From contig PJRA01000313.1 of the NCBI GenBank assembly GCA_016987375.1, positions 2,723,437 through 2,787,436 on the forward strand: a stretch of 64,000 nt of DNA. Reading direction: 5' to 3'. Source of the stretch: Brachionus koreanus. Lineage: Eukaryota; Rotifera; Eurotatoria; Ploima; Brachionidae. A program made the translations under genes and the position numbers. Shown here piece by piece: positions 48,202 to 58,995 of the stretch; the stretch's first letter is position 1, and every line of letters begins with the position of its first letter. The notes under the pieces are model-generated. The model saw nothing but the letters and a program-made list of their open reading frames with translations, ran no database searches and had not been told where the DNA came from.

Positions 48202-48582
48202 TTAATATAATTTGTTTTAGATTTTTTGATTGATGAGTAATATCAAATTTAATAAATAAATATTCAATTTTGTATATGTGATGTTTTTTATATTTTAATT
48301 TTTATCAATAAAAAATGATTAACATGAAACTTTTTAAATTTTAAATAAATATAAAATTGATTTAAAAAAATTAAAAAATAATTTAGAGGAAAGTGCTTTA
48401 TATTAGTTTGACACAATCTTTTTAAACTAATTTAAAAAATAAAAAAACATAAATCTTACCAGTCAAAAAATGTTGAATTTACAATTTTAAAAAACTAAAT
48501 TAAAAATGAAATAATAATTTTTTTTTTCAAAATAACTCTAAAAATAATATTTTTATGAAATTGAAAAGAATAAGTTACAATA
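48202..48582. other. Short AT-rich interval or intron
   Basis: This is either the spacer between two genes or, with the last bases of the preceding exon, the intron of a longer transcript. A GTAAGA donor at 48173 and an AAG acceptor at 48574 have matching phases. Confidence 0.4.
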
Positions 48583-50733
48583 ATGGGAACTTTAGACCAA
48601 AATGGTCATCTTCAACTAAACATCGATTTGGATCGAACAGAAAATCAGACTCTACTAGATGGATTGAATTTAGAAACAAAAATAAACGTAACAGAAACAC
48701 CTACAAAAACAAATTATGAAGTTTTTCTTCCTATTATTTTTATTATTCTATTTATGCTGTTGTTGTTTTTTATCTATGCATTAAACAATCTTAATCTCAA
48801 AAACCGATTCAAAAACTGTTGTTGCTTTCTATTTCGTAGAAAAAGACAGCAACATTTTCCGTACATGACTCGAATAGGCTTTCAGAATGCTCCAATACAA
48901 CCGGGTGTCTATTTACGCCAGCCAAACCTCAACAACTATGAAGATCATGCTAACTATTACCGGATGCCATCATCAGAGTTCTACAACTTTCACAATTATG
49001 AACAAATTTATCCGACATATCCAAATCCGAACGGAATCATAACTGTACAAAACAATTACAAGATAAATCAGTATTATAGCAGTGAAAGTTCTAGCGATTA
49101 TGATCCAAATACAATAGATGACAAATTTGATAATAAATTTTATTTTAATGAAAGCAAATTTGCAAATCATAATTTTGAGAATCGGGCTCAAAATTATTAT
49201 CACATTGGTAACATGCGTCTTAGATCAGTTGGAGCTGAACCTGAAGCTAGAAAAGCAAGAAAAACCATCATTCGGCCGGTTAAAAAGCGTTCAATCCGAA
49301 GATCTTATTCTATTTCAAGAGTAGATCCAAATAAATGGAGAAAGCAATTGGAAAAAAGAAATCAGACAAATAATTTTAGCGATTGGCCAACTAAAATTAT
49401 GTCCGAGTATGAATTGAAAAAATTTCTCATTCAAGAAAATATGCTTAAAACTCAAACAGCTCAAATTTTAAGAACCAATTTGTCAGAGAGTTTCTTTCAG
49501 GTAAATCAATCTAGATCAAATGCTCTTAATCAAATATACGCTCATAAAAATGATGACTCCATACAAAATAATGTGACTTCATTAACAAATAATGATGATA
49601 CTACGCTCAATTCCAAGATTGAATCAAGTGAGGTTTTAAATTCTACTGAAAATAAAAAAAAAAATTCTTTGAGCAAATCCTATTCTGGTCTATTGTCTAA
49701 AGAATTGTCAGTCTTCTCCTCAATTGACTTGGACAAGAGTTTGATTAATAAAAATGAAATGAAATCGGAATCGATGCTGAAAAAAAGTGATTGCATAAAT
49801 CCAAATTTTTCTTCTATGGTTCTCAATTTAAGCGAGATAAACGATGCTGATAGAAGCAAAAAAAAACTCAAGGAAAGCATCAGGCACCGGTCATCGACTA
49901 TCAAGGCTTTGAATCATTCGGAGTCGGTAAAAAAAAATCGCGAAAATACTCTCAAAAAATTGGGCAATAAGCTCAAGGATTTTTCCAATGAGGGAAGTTT
50001 GATAAAAAGCATTTGCAAAGAGATAAAAAAAGCTACTAGTATCGATAAAGATTTGAATAGAAAAGGCAAAAAGTATACTCGCCTGTGCAAATCTTTTACC
50101 TTTTTGTCACAGAGAGTAAGTGAAAATATTCGTTTAAAAAAAGAAAATTTTTACGAACATAAAAAACTCGATGACGACCATGTTTTTTTGTCTGAGCCAA
50201 CAAAATTAAGTTCGACATCTATTTTGCCTATTTCGTTCAAGCCGGATAAAGTAAATTATTTGAAAAATATAAATTTGCTCAAGGCCAAAGGTTTTCAATC
50301 TATGAATTCTATTTTGGAGATAATTGAGCCAGTATCGAAGCGAAAAAAAAGTCTCAATTCAACTCAAGCGACAAATGACAGTGTCATATTAGTAGAAAAA
50401 ACAAGTCCCACCAGAGATAAGGTATTTTGTGACGCAGCAGTTCAAACTTCAATCGTAACGTCTAATGAAAGTAGCTCGTTTCGATCGCATGTCACAACGC
50501 TGATGCATTCGAATAATTTTGGATCTATCTTGGCAAATTTTGGCTCTGCTTCCATTCAATTTAACCAAAATAATCACTATTCGAGAAAATTACGAATGCG
50601 AGCTTACAGTGATGGAAATGGACTGTCCGACTCGAGTAGACAAACAAGCAGCTCAACTACAAAAAACTCGAGTTGTCTTGGTGTACATTCAGTTTCGAGC
50701 TCAAAATTAAATCAGTTAAAAATTCAAATATAA
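48583..50733 (+). CDS. Single-exon membrane protein with long basic Ser-rich tail
   Basis: An uninterrupted frame of 716 residues. Residues about 1-46 contain two N-glycosylation sequons (NQT, NVT). A single hydrophobic segment follows (about 48-67, VFLPIIFIILFMLLLFFIYA), then a Cys/Arg-rich stop-transfer stretch (NCCCFLFRRKRQQ). The remaining 640 residues are polar, Ser/Lys/Asn-rich and without a domain I recognise; they include an RKARKTIIRPVKKRSIRRS basic cluster. The layout looks like the stub, membrane segment and cytoplasmic tail of a cadherin-type receptor. The frame is open 5' of the ATG to an AAG acceptor at 48574, so it may be a terminal exon of the cadherin-like gene upstream and not a gene of its own. 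As a separate gene it would lack a cleavable signal peptide. Confidence 0.7.
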   Translation: MGTLDQNGHLQLNIDLDRTENQTLLDGLNLETKINVTETPTKTNYEVFLPIIFIILFMLLLFFIYALNNLNLKNRFKNCCCFLFRRKRQQHFPYMTRIGFQNAPIQPGVYLRQPNLNNYEDHANYYRMPSSEFYNFHNYEQIYPTYPNPNGIITVQNNYKINQYYSSESSSDYDPNTIDDKFDNKFYFNESKFANHNFENRAQNYYHIGNMRLRSVGAEPEARKARKTIIRPVKKRSIRRSYSISRVDPNKWRKQLEKRNQTNNFSDWPTKIMSEYELKKFLIQENMLKTQTAQILRTNLSESFFQVNQSRSNALNQIYAHKNDDSIQNNVTSLTNNDDTTLNSKIESSEVLNSTENKKKNSLSKSYSGLLSKELSVFSSIDLDKSLINKNEMKSESMLKKSDCINPNFSSMVLNLSEINDADRSKKKLKESIRHRSSTIKALNHSESVKKNRENTLKKLGNKLKDFSNEGSLIKSICKEIKKATSIDKDLNRKGKKYTRLCKSFTFLSQRVSENIRLKKENFYEHKKLDDDHVFLSEPTKLSSTSILPISFKPDKVNYLKNINLLKAKGFQSMNSILEIIEPVSKRKKSLNSTQATNDSVILVEKTSPTRDKVFCDAAVQTSIVTSNESSSFRSHVTTLMHSNNFGSILANFGSASIQFNQNNHYSRKLRMRAYSDGNGLSDSSRQTSSSTTKNSSCLGVHSVSSSKLNQLKIQI

Positions 50734-52664
50734 AAAATCCTATTTTTATTATTTTGACTTAAATTTTTTTATGCTTTTATTTAGCCGCTTATTTATTTTT
50801 TTTATTTTAAGAAAGCGTTTTTTAAATTAAAAATTTGTAAATTTTTTTTAAACATATATCATTTAAGGAAATTTAAATAAGTATATTAAAAAAATATTAT
50901 TGTTATTAATTTCGGCAGCAACAAAAAACTTCAATAAATATTAGAAAAAAATTTTAATTTTTGTAATTATGGTTTTATTCAAAATTAATTGCTTTATTGC
51001 TTAAAAATTGCAATTAAACAAAAAAAAATTCATAAGACATAAAGATAAGCTTAAGCAAAATATATTAATAACTTAGAAAAATTTTTGCCTTCATTAAAAA
51101 TTAATTGTTATTATTTAGTATAATTTCCTAGGCAGAAAGCTAATTTTATTTGAAACTCGAAATATAAAGAGTAGTTTTTTTTTTAATTTTTTTAAAGTTT
51201 GTTTTAAGCATTTTAAAATTAAAAAATTTTATTCAAATATCATTTCATTTAAATTTTATATAAATACCTCGAATGTTCTAAGATTTTTGACATAATAATG
51301 ATTAACTTAAAAGAGAACGTAACTGCCAGGATTTCTAAAAATTTGATTCTGTTTGAATTTTTGTCATTGTTTGAAGTTCCATCATTTCAAATAAAAAGAA
51401 ATCTTATTTATTAAAGGATATCGTGCATTACGAGTGAAAATTCAAACTTTCTTTTATGAATTTTACTAAATATTTAAATAAGAGGAAAAAATCGCTATGG
51501 ATTTTTACAAGTGTATGTAATTAATAGATAGAAGATTAGAAAAAAACTTGAATTTTATCTTGCTAACGTAGTTTCTAAAAATTGGTAAAATTTAAAATAA
51601 AAAAAGATTTTAAAATTATAAATTAGATGATAAAAATAAATTTTAACAGAAATCCAACAGACTGATACAGAATAAAATATTTTTTTCTATTTTTAATAAT
51701 AAAAATCAAGACAAGTAGAAAAAATTAAAATTATTATTTTATTTTTTCAATTAAAAGGATTTTTGACATGCTTGTCTCCTTTTGCAATACTTTATGAAAG
51801 TTTTTTTTGATCAATAGACCAGAAACATGAGGAGTTATGAGAGTCACAAGATGACTAAACTAAAAAATTTAGATATTTGAGCTTTATTAGTACTTTAATG
51901 AAATTTTAAGAATATAAAAAGTATTTTTTGAATCCTATTATAATTTTGAGTATTTTGATAACTTGATTTCAAGTGTCTAGTTTGAAAATTGACGCTTTAC
52001 AAAGCATTTGACCCATTGGAACTTTTATGCTTCATATTTTTTGTTTTATAAAGAAAATTATTCATAATATTGTCTTAAGACAAAATAAAAAAATATACCA
52101 GAGATTAATGTTAAGATGGTAAAGATCTTTCATAGTTCTATTAATCATATATATTAGCTCTATCAATAGTTAAATTCTGACAATGATGTGAAAATTTCTG
52201 CAAAATGCTCTACAGCAAAATTTGTTCAAATTAAATAAGGCTAAACTTTTAATGTTTAGCTAGAATCTTCTTAATAATGCATCAATGACTTGTTAAATCC
52301 ACAGAATTTTTTTGATCAGTTTTAACACAAAATTTTAAAGCTTAAAATGGTCTATTGTATATTTACTGTTGGTCTATTGGTCTATAGTACTAAATTTAAC
52401 AAAATCTCACAATATAAAAATTATATTTTTGCAAATTAAATCTTTTTTGGAGTAGGGAAAAGTACTAAACTTCTAATTTTATTTTAATTTTTAAAAAATA
52501 TAAAAATATAGCTAAGAAAGAAATATAAAAATAGATCTGATATTTTTTTCATTTGACATGCAATTTTTAAATCTAATCAAGATCACTTGCTGATTCTAAA
52601 AAATTGTTGTTTGTTTCAAACTTAAAAACAAAAATGAAAAGAAGAAAATTTTTTTTTTTAAAAA
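50734..52664. other. Gene-free AT-rich interval
   Basis: This 1.9 kb lies between convergent genes. It holds a short dispersed repeat at 52200-52223, similar to 2234-2257, and three nearby copies of ggtctatt at about 52350-52385. I see no exon or RNA gene. Confidence 0.55.
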
Positions 52665-53865
52665 CTATACTTTTCCATTTAGAAAATTCAAGATTATTTC
52701 AGATGTCTGCTGAGGTTTTAACATATGAAAATGGTGAGTGCCTTCCACAGGAATAAGTTCTACCTCTGACTTGGAATTATTTTTAATCTCATCCATTATT
52801 TTCATTATTTGATCAAAAAGCTTTTGACCGTATGGAGGAGGAGTAGCATACATAAGCATAACAGGACTAGATAAATTCTTGAACAAGCAATCGTAGACTC
52901 CATGAAATTCTAAGTGATACTCCCTCATTGAAATCTTGAATAAAATTTAACCTATTTGAAGCAAATATTGAATAAAGCTTACTCCCGTAACCAATCTTAT
53001 ATCACGACTGTAACTTAGAGAGCCATCAACGTATTCTAGTCCTCGCTCGAGCAATATAATTGCTGCTGTCTCGTCAATGAACTTATTTGATTCTAACAGT
53101 CGTTTTAAAGCATGTTCATATGTTAAATCTGATTTTAAAGAACCATTTTTATTCTTGTCTTTCATATTCTTTTCAGCTTTTAAATAAACTTCAATACCTT
53201 CCCTCCAGCATTCACTCAAATTATCCTTATAGAATTATTAATTTTTAAATATTTATTAGCATAAATAATGGCTACTCTCAATTCAATATTGCATTCTTTC
53301 ATCGCAAAATCGATCAGTCCCAATCCCAGAACTTGCTCCGGGTAGCAAGCAGAATACTAAAAAAATACTGTAAATTTTACTATTTTATTTTAGAAGTTTA
53401 CTGCTAGAGCAATTGAGCATCCAAAACTGTGGGTTAAAAATATAAATTTTTCTAAATTGAAATGCAATATCACTCTTCTTAAAGCCATTACGAAAAATCT
53501 GGTTGAATATGGAATTCCTTAAGTAAATGATGTATTAAAGTAAATTCTTTTTAGTTTAAAAATATTTTTCGAAAAAAATTTTGAATGTTAAATTTTTAAA
53601 ATTGTTTTAGTTTTCATATAGACTTACCATCTGAGATACTGGAACTAAGACCCATGCCAGGTAAATCAATGCATATCATATAATAGTTTGAATTTTTGGT
53701 TATATATGATGCCAATGGTCTAAAACTATTCGAATTATCCAAAAATCCATGTAGACAAAGTATAGGGTAGTTAGGCTTTTCTGTAGTTCCAATTTTGCCG
53801 AATATTTGTCCGGCAATTTTACCCCATCCGACTTCAATTTCAAATTGTTGGCTTTTAGGAAACAT
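52665..53865 (-). CDS. SERHL: SERHL-like alpha/beta hydrolase, copy B
   Basis: Exons 53628-53865, 53402-53517, 53276-53356, 52983-53225 and 52665-52934 encode 315 residues; human SERHL2 has 314. These serine hydrolase-like proteins have the alpha/beta hydrolase fold, and in vertebrates are placed at peroxisomes and vesicles; natural substrates are poorly known. Landmarks are VGWGKIAGQIFG, PILCLHGFLDNSNSF, MICIDLPGMGLSS, FLTHSFGCSIALA with the predicted nucleophile serine, LERGLEYVDGSLSYSRDIRL and VEGTHHFHMLKP with the predicted catalytic histidine. The first ATG in frame is at 53865; a longer frame reaches a TTG at 53904 and an upstream exon, as in copy A, is possible. It lies 426 bases downstream of copy A on the same strand, so the pair is a tandem duplication. 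Confidence 0.9.
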
Positions 53866-54291
53866 GCTAAGCTCTGAATGTGAAATATTGCAATTTAAAT
53901 CCAAATGATATCTAATTATTTTTCAAATTATTTTGTATAGATTTTTCTAATGATAAATTATGAGACTAATTTTCATGAACTGAAAATAAAACAAAAAAAT
54001 ATGATTATATATTAGTAAGAATAGATCAAAGTCCAATTTGATTTAAAATCTAAAAAGAATGGTATGATTTTGCAGTCATTAAAAACAATTATTGAACATT
54101 CGTAATTAATTCAAAATTTTTAGCCAAAATTTAGATTAAACGTTGTATTCTTTTCAGTTTTATGTGAAAATGAATAATTAAATAATTATTCTACTTATTT
54201 TTGTATAAAAAAATATATTATTTTATTTTTCTAGAATAAAAACATTAAAATTTAAATTAAGTTTTATTTTTCTTTAATAAAAAGTAAATAA

Positions 54292-55744
54292 CTATAATTT
54301 TGAAGTTTTTTTTATTTGAATTTTATCAATAAATTTGAGTATTATTTCAGCAGTTTCTTTAGGTTGAATCATGTGAAAATGATGAGTTCCTTTAAATGTT
54401 TCATATTGAATACTAGTTTTGGAATTTGCTTCGATTTTTTTCAAAAAATCCATGGTAATTTTGGCAGGACGATCTCCATACGCAGGAGGATCAGCATGAA
54501 TCATTAACCATGGTACATCAATACCTTTAACCATTTCCGGTAGTAAATACGCCATATCAAGATAATGATCATGCATTAAAACCTTAAATTTTAATCAATA
54601 TTTTAATTAATTTATCAAATAAAAAATCTAAAAAATACTGTTTGTTTGACTCTAATATCTCTTGAAAATTCTAATCGACCATCATCTTTAACAATCAAAG
54701 CTCTATCGATAAGAATTTTGGCCGATTCAAGATCTAAATGATTGTTATATTTCATCAAACTTGGTTTTGAAAATTAATTTAAAATTCAAATTTTAAAATT
54801 AGATAAAATTACATAGAAACAGCTAAATCTTTTGTTAAAGTTTTTGCTGGTGCAGAATCATTATTGTTTGTTTCTCTATCCTCAATATCAATGAGACCAT
54901 CGATTCCAGATTTCCATAAATCACTATAGCTTTCTTTAATTTTAAAATTAATCTTTTATCTAAATTTTGTTTTGTTTTAACAAGCCTATTTTGTAGCCTG
55001 GAAGAGAAAAAATCCAATCAAGAGAAATTAATGCCTTTACTTCGTTTTTAAAAACAATACTATACTTAAAAGTAAAAGATAAAAATTAATTTAAATTTTA
55101 GAATACTAAAAAAGCTTGCTCACCAAAACACTCAAATGAATACCATAACTATGACACAAAAAGTAAAACTCTTTTATACCAAAATGTCTAATAACGCGTC
55201 TGACTGATGATAAAAATAACTTTGGTGTATAGGGTATACCATCTGGCAATTTAGAGCTAAATCCATGACCTGGCAAATCTAAAGCGATTATGTAGAAATT
55301 ATCATTATGACATATATATGGTGCAAGTGGTTTAAAACTGTTTGAATTGTCTAAAAATCCATGAATTGAAATTATAGGTTTTGCGCTTTTTTTAGTTGGA
55401 TCACCGAACACTTGACATTTGACATTTCCCCACGGAACAGGTACTGAAATTTCCTGAGCTTTCATCTTTTTTTTTAATTAATTTTTTCATTTGATTAATT
55501 TTTTGTTAATTTTAATTTGAAATACCTCAACTTGGTTAGTGTATTTTGATCTTGATTGTATTGATTCAAAACAATATGATTTAGACGGATTAATAAAGTA
55601 TTTTTTTGTAAGATTCGGTGAATAAAATTCTCTATATTGAGTATTTGATTTGATTTTGACACATAAGACTGTACTTGTCTTAAATTTTACTTCAAAATTC
55701 AGTAGTAATCTTCTAGATGGAAATTTTCTAGCTAGTAAATTCAT
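54292..55744 (-). CDS. SERHL: SERHL-like alpha/beta hydrolase, copy A, with presequence exon
   Basis: Exons 55526-55744, 55124-55465, 54982-55064, 54813-54929, 54639-54759 and 54292-54582 encode 390 residues. The hydrolase core matches copy B: VPVPWGNVKCQVFG, PIISIHGFLDNSNSF, IIALDLPGHGFSS, FLCHSYGIHL with the nucleophile serine, ALISLDWIFSLP, LDLESAKILIDRALIVKD, and FKGTHHFHMIQP with the catalytic histidine. It differs by a 73-codon first exon that starts MNLLARKFPSRRLLLNF, rich in Arg/Lys/Leu with no acid in the first 17 residues, which looks like a mitochondrial targeting sequence. The second exon also starts with ATG, so two forms from alternative starts are possible. The intron between exons 3 and 4 is 52 nt; an inner AG at its middle would break the frame. 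Confidence 0.9.
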
Positions 55745-56071
55745 TATTGAGTGAAAAATATTTATAAAATAATTAAGATTGAGTCAAATATGCATAATTT
55801 ATTGAAAAGTCATAATTTTGTTATAAGCGTGGTTGTATCGTAACACAACACGTTTTCATGTATCAAAGTCTAAGGTATTCATTCAATGATACCAATAATA
55901 AAACTCAAATTTTTTTCTTTTTATTATTACGTCAGTTCTAAAACATGTTCTAAAATTTAAGCACACAAATAATGAGTAAATTATTTCAAGGCTAAAGTGA
56001 ACTTAAAACTAAAATTTTTCCTCTAAAAATTTGATACAAAATTTGAAAAGCTATAAATATTTTTTGTGATC

Positions 56072-56302
56072 AACACTAGAAGCACCAAAAAATTTTAAAT
56101 CCTCGAATCTTTTGAATAGATTTTTCAAATAAATATATCTTTTTTGATTTATGTAGATTTTAAAATTTTCTTTAAAAATTTTTCCATTCCATACTACAAT
56201 ATTTTCTTAAAAAATTACATAACTTTATAAAATTATTATAGTTTTTTATAATACATTTTTGAATTAAAAAAACGTGAAAAAATGCTTGGTGCTTCTAGTG
56301 TT
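56072..56302. mobile_element. MITE-like element with perfect 16-bp terminal inverted repeats
   Basis: AACACTAGAAGCACCA at 56072-56087 is mirrored exactly by its reverse complement at 56287-56302. The 231-bp interior is AT-rich and has no coding potential. Size, exact termini and absence of ORFs fit a non-autonomous DNA transposon. I could not see a clear target-site duplication. It lies in the gene-free region between SERHL copy A and the assembly gap. Confidence 0.75.
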
Positions 56303-57029
56303 AAATAAACAAAAAAATAAGTTTGAATTAATAAAAATCGAAAATTATCTGAATAATTGAATAAAGGCTTGCTATTATTTGTTTGAAATAATAGGATATA
56401 AATTTTTAATTAATAAAACTTGTCTTTTATCTAAATGTTATTAAGATTTAAAATTAATTGTTAGGACTAATTTTGATCTAAATTTTCAAAATTCAAAAAA
56501 TAATAAAAACTTATCAATTTTTTTTGTTTGAAACTAAATCTGCAATTAAAAATATGTCTCATTATAAATTTTGAAAATATTTCTTAATGTGCTAAATTTT
56601 TTTCAAAAAAGATATCTCGACATACAAAATTTTGCTAAAAAAGTTTATTTGTTAAAAAAATTTAATTTTACTCCAAGTATAACTTAACAGTAAATTCTTT
56701 ATTAATTTTGAATTGAATTCAATATTTAGCTCAGCCACAATTAAATTAAATCTCAAATATTTTTTTAGTTTTTACTTATTCAGTTGTTTTTAGAGTATTG
56801 TTACCGGTGAAATAAAATACAAAATGTATTTTTTTAAACCTTAATTTAAGTTATTAAACGTTCTTAAGTTCTGAGAATTTAATCTTAGTTTATATCTGTA
56901 ATATTGTGTTGTTAACACAGATCTACTATTAAGTCAAGATGTGCTTTAGGTGGTAAATGCATTTCGAAGCTTCTTGTTTCTGAGATACATGACAAGCATA
57001 ATCTTAGTTATCTTTGTGCACCAGTTGAT

Positions 57030-58148
57030 AACGGGTGATGCATAAGTAAATGGACAAAAATTAAAAGCGAATATCTCAAAAAATAAAAATGATATTAAGT
57101 TCTGTTTTTTTTTCTGATGTAAAGAATTTATTTTTCAATAGAATNNNNNNNNNNNNNNNNNNNNNNNNNNNNNNNNNNNNNNNNNNNNNNNNNNNNNNNN
57201 NNNNNNNNNNNNNNNNNNNNNNNNNNNNNNNNNNNNNNNNNNNNNNNNNNNNNNNNNNNNNNNNNNNNNNNNNNNNNNNNNNNNNNNNNNNNNNNNNNNN
57301 NNNNNNNNNNNNNNNNNNNNNNNNNNNNNNNNNNNNNNNNNNNNNNNNNNNNNNNNNNNNNNNNNNNNNNNNNNNNNNNNNNNNNNNNNNNNNNNNNNNN
57401 NNNNNNNNNNNNNNNNNNNNNNNNNNNNNNNNNNNNNNNNNNNNNNNNNNNNNNNNNNNNNNNNNNNNNNNNNNNNNNNNNNNNNNNNNNNNNNNNNNNN
57501 NNNNNNNNNNNNNNNNNNNNNNNNNNNNNNNNNNNNNNNNNNNNNNNNNNNNNNNNNNNNNNNNNNNNNNNNNNNNNNNNNNNNNNNNNNNNNNNNNNNN
57601 NNNNNNNNNNNNNNNNNNNNNNNNNNNNNNNNNNNNNNNNNNNNNNNNNNNNNNNNNNNNNNNNNNNNNNNNNNNNNNNNNNNNNNNNNNNNNNNNNNNN
57701 NNNNNNNNNNNNNNNNNNNNNNNNNNNNNNNNNNNNNNNNNNNNNNNNNNNNNNNNNNNNNNNNNNNNNNNNNNNNNNNNNNNNNNNNNNNNNNNNNNNN
57801 NNNNNNNNNNNNNNNNNNNNNNNNNNNNNNNNNNNNNNNNNNNNNNNNNNNNNNNNNNNNNNNNNNNNNNNNNNNNNNNNNNNNNNNNNNNNNNNNNNNN
57901 NNNNNNNNNNNNNNNNNNNNNNNNNNNNNNNNNNNNNNNNNNNNNNNNNNNNNNNNNNNNNNNNNNNNNNNNNNNNNNNNNNNNNNNNNNNNNNNNNNNN
58001 NNNNNNNNNNNNNTTTAAAAATTTTTTATTGGAATATTATAGCTAATTTTTAGTAGTTTATAAATAAATATATATATGATCCCTTGATCATTTGCATGAT
58101 CGGCCAGGTTAACTTAATTTTTATCCATTTACTAATGCATTACCCGTT
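57030..58148. mobile_element. Inverted repeats flanking the assembly gap (putative transposon)
   Basis: The left arm at 57030-57063 begins aacgggtgatgcataagtaa. The right arm at 58114-58148 is its reverse complement with a few changes (aacgggtaatgcattagtaa when read inward). They enclose about 1.05 kb, most of it unknown bases. This arrangement fits a transposon or foldback element whose internal repeats broke the assembly. A second gggtgat motif follows the right arm near 58161. Confidence 0.7.
57145..58013. other. Assembly gap (869 unknown bases)
   Basis: A run of N. Any open frame crossing it is an artefact of translation through unknown bases. Confidence 1.
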
Positions 58149-58995
58149 AAGCTGATAAATGGGTGATAATTCAGGATAACAGTATTCTTTATATTATGTT
58201 AAAGGCAAGAAAATTAATATTTAGAGACTCAAAAAATATAAAAAAATTCTTTCTATAGTTTATTTAAGTCTTAAATAAATTTTTTCTACTAATGAGGATC
58301 TTTTGATTTAGATGTTTCAATGCATGTCAATAAGTTGAAATAGAATACTGACTTCAAGTTTATTAAACAGTATTTGTATCTATTTAATATAAAGTAATTA
58401 GAAGGTTGATAAAAATTCCTTAATTTTAACAAATTTAAATTTTGAAAATTAGCTTGACATTTAACAAAAAATAAATTTTTTATTTTTAGTCAAATAGAAT
58501 TTCTTTTTTTTAGGGTTCATTTTTCGATTAGCATTACCTTGGTGCCTTGCAGTCGATTAAGTTTATATTAAGTAAATAATTTTTTTTCTTAAATTTATAT
58601 TTTTGATTTTTTTAAAATAGAAAAGCCATCTTCCTCTTTTCTAATCCTAACTGAAAACCCTTAACGTTGAATTCCTTTCTCTAAGAAGCTAGTGAAACAT
58701 TTTTCATAAACAGCGTCATTAATCCAAGGACTAAATTGGCTGCGAACTTAGTAACTAATTAGACTTGCTTAGAATTACCAACAAAGCGATTTTCTCAATC
58801 GAAAATGTCTTCTAGTGATAGTCTTTCAAATAGTTTCAACTGATTTTAAATTTAGTTTTATTTGAAAAGAAAAAATTTTAAACGAAAAATATTTTTATTT
58901 AAATTTACAATAAAATAATTTTAATTTAAAATTAACAAATTGATTAGAAAAAAAAATTAATGAAACATTTATTTTTCTAGACTAAAATTCTTGAA
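58149..58995. other. Gene-free AT-rich interval
   Basis: This is the 3' flank of the CDH23-like cadherin gene. I see no exon. The stretch 55745-57029 to the left of the gap is likewise gene-free except for the element at 56072-56302. Confidence 0.5.

Noticed and set aside
48973..49203. Minus-strand 76-codon hydrophobic frame
   Set aside because: Antisense to the Asn/Tyr-rich tail of the membrane protein; its hydrophobicity is a by-product.
54835..55017. 60-codon minus-strand frame inside SERHL copy A
   Set aside because: It reads through an intron in the wrong frame; the 52-nt intron with the CTATAG-side acceptor restores the family pattern.
57089..58018. 309-codon open frame
   Set aside because: Almost all residues are unknown; it is translation through the N gap.
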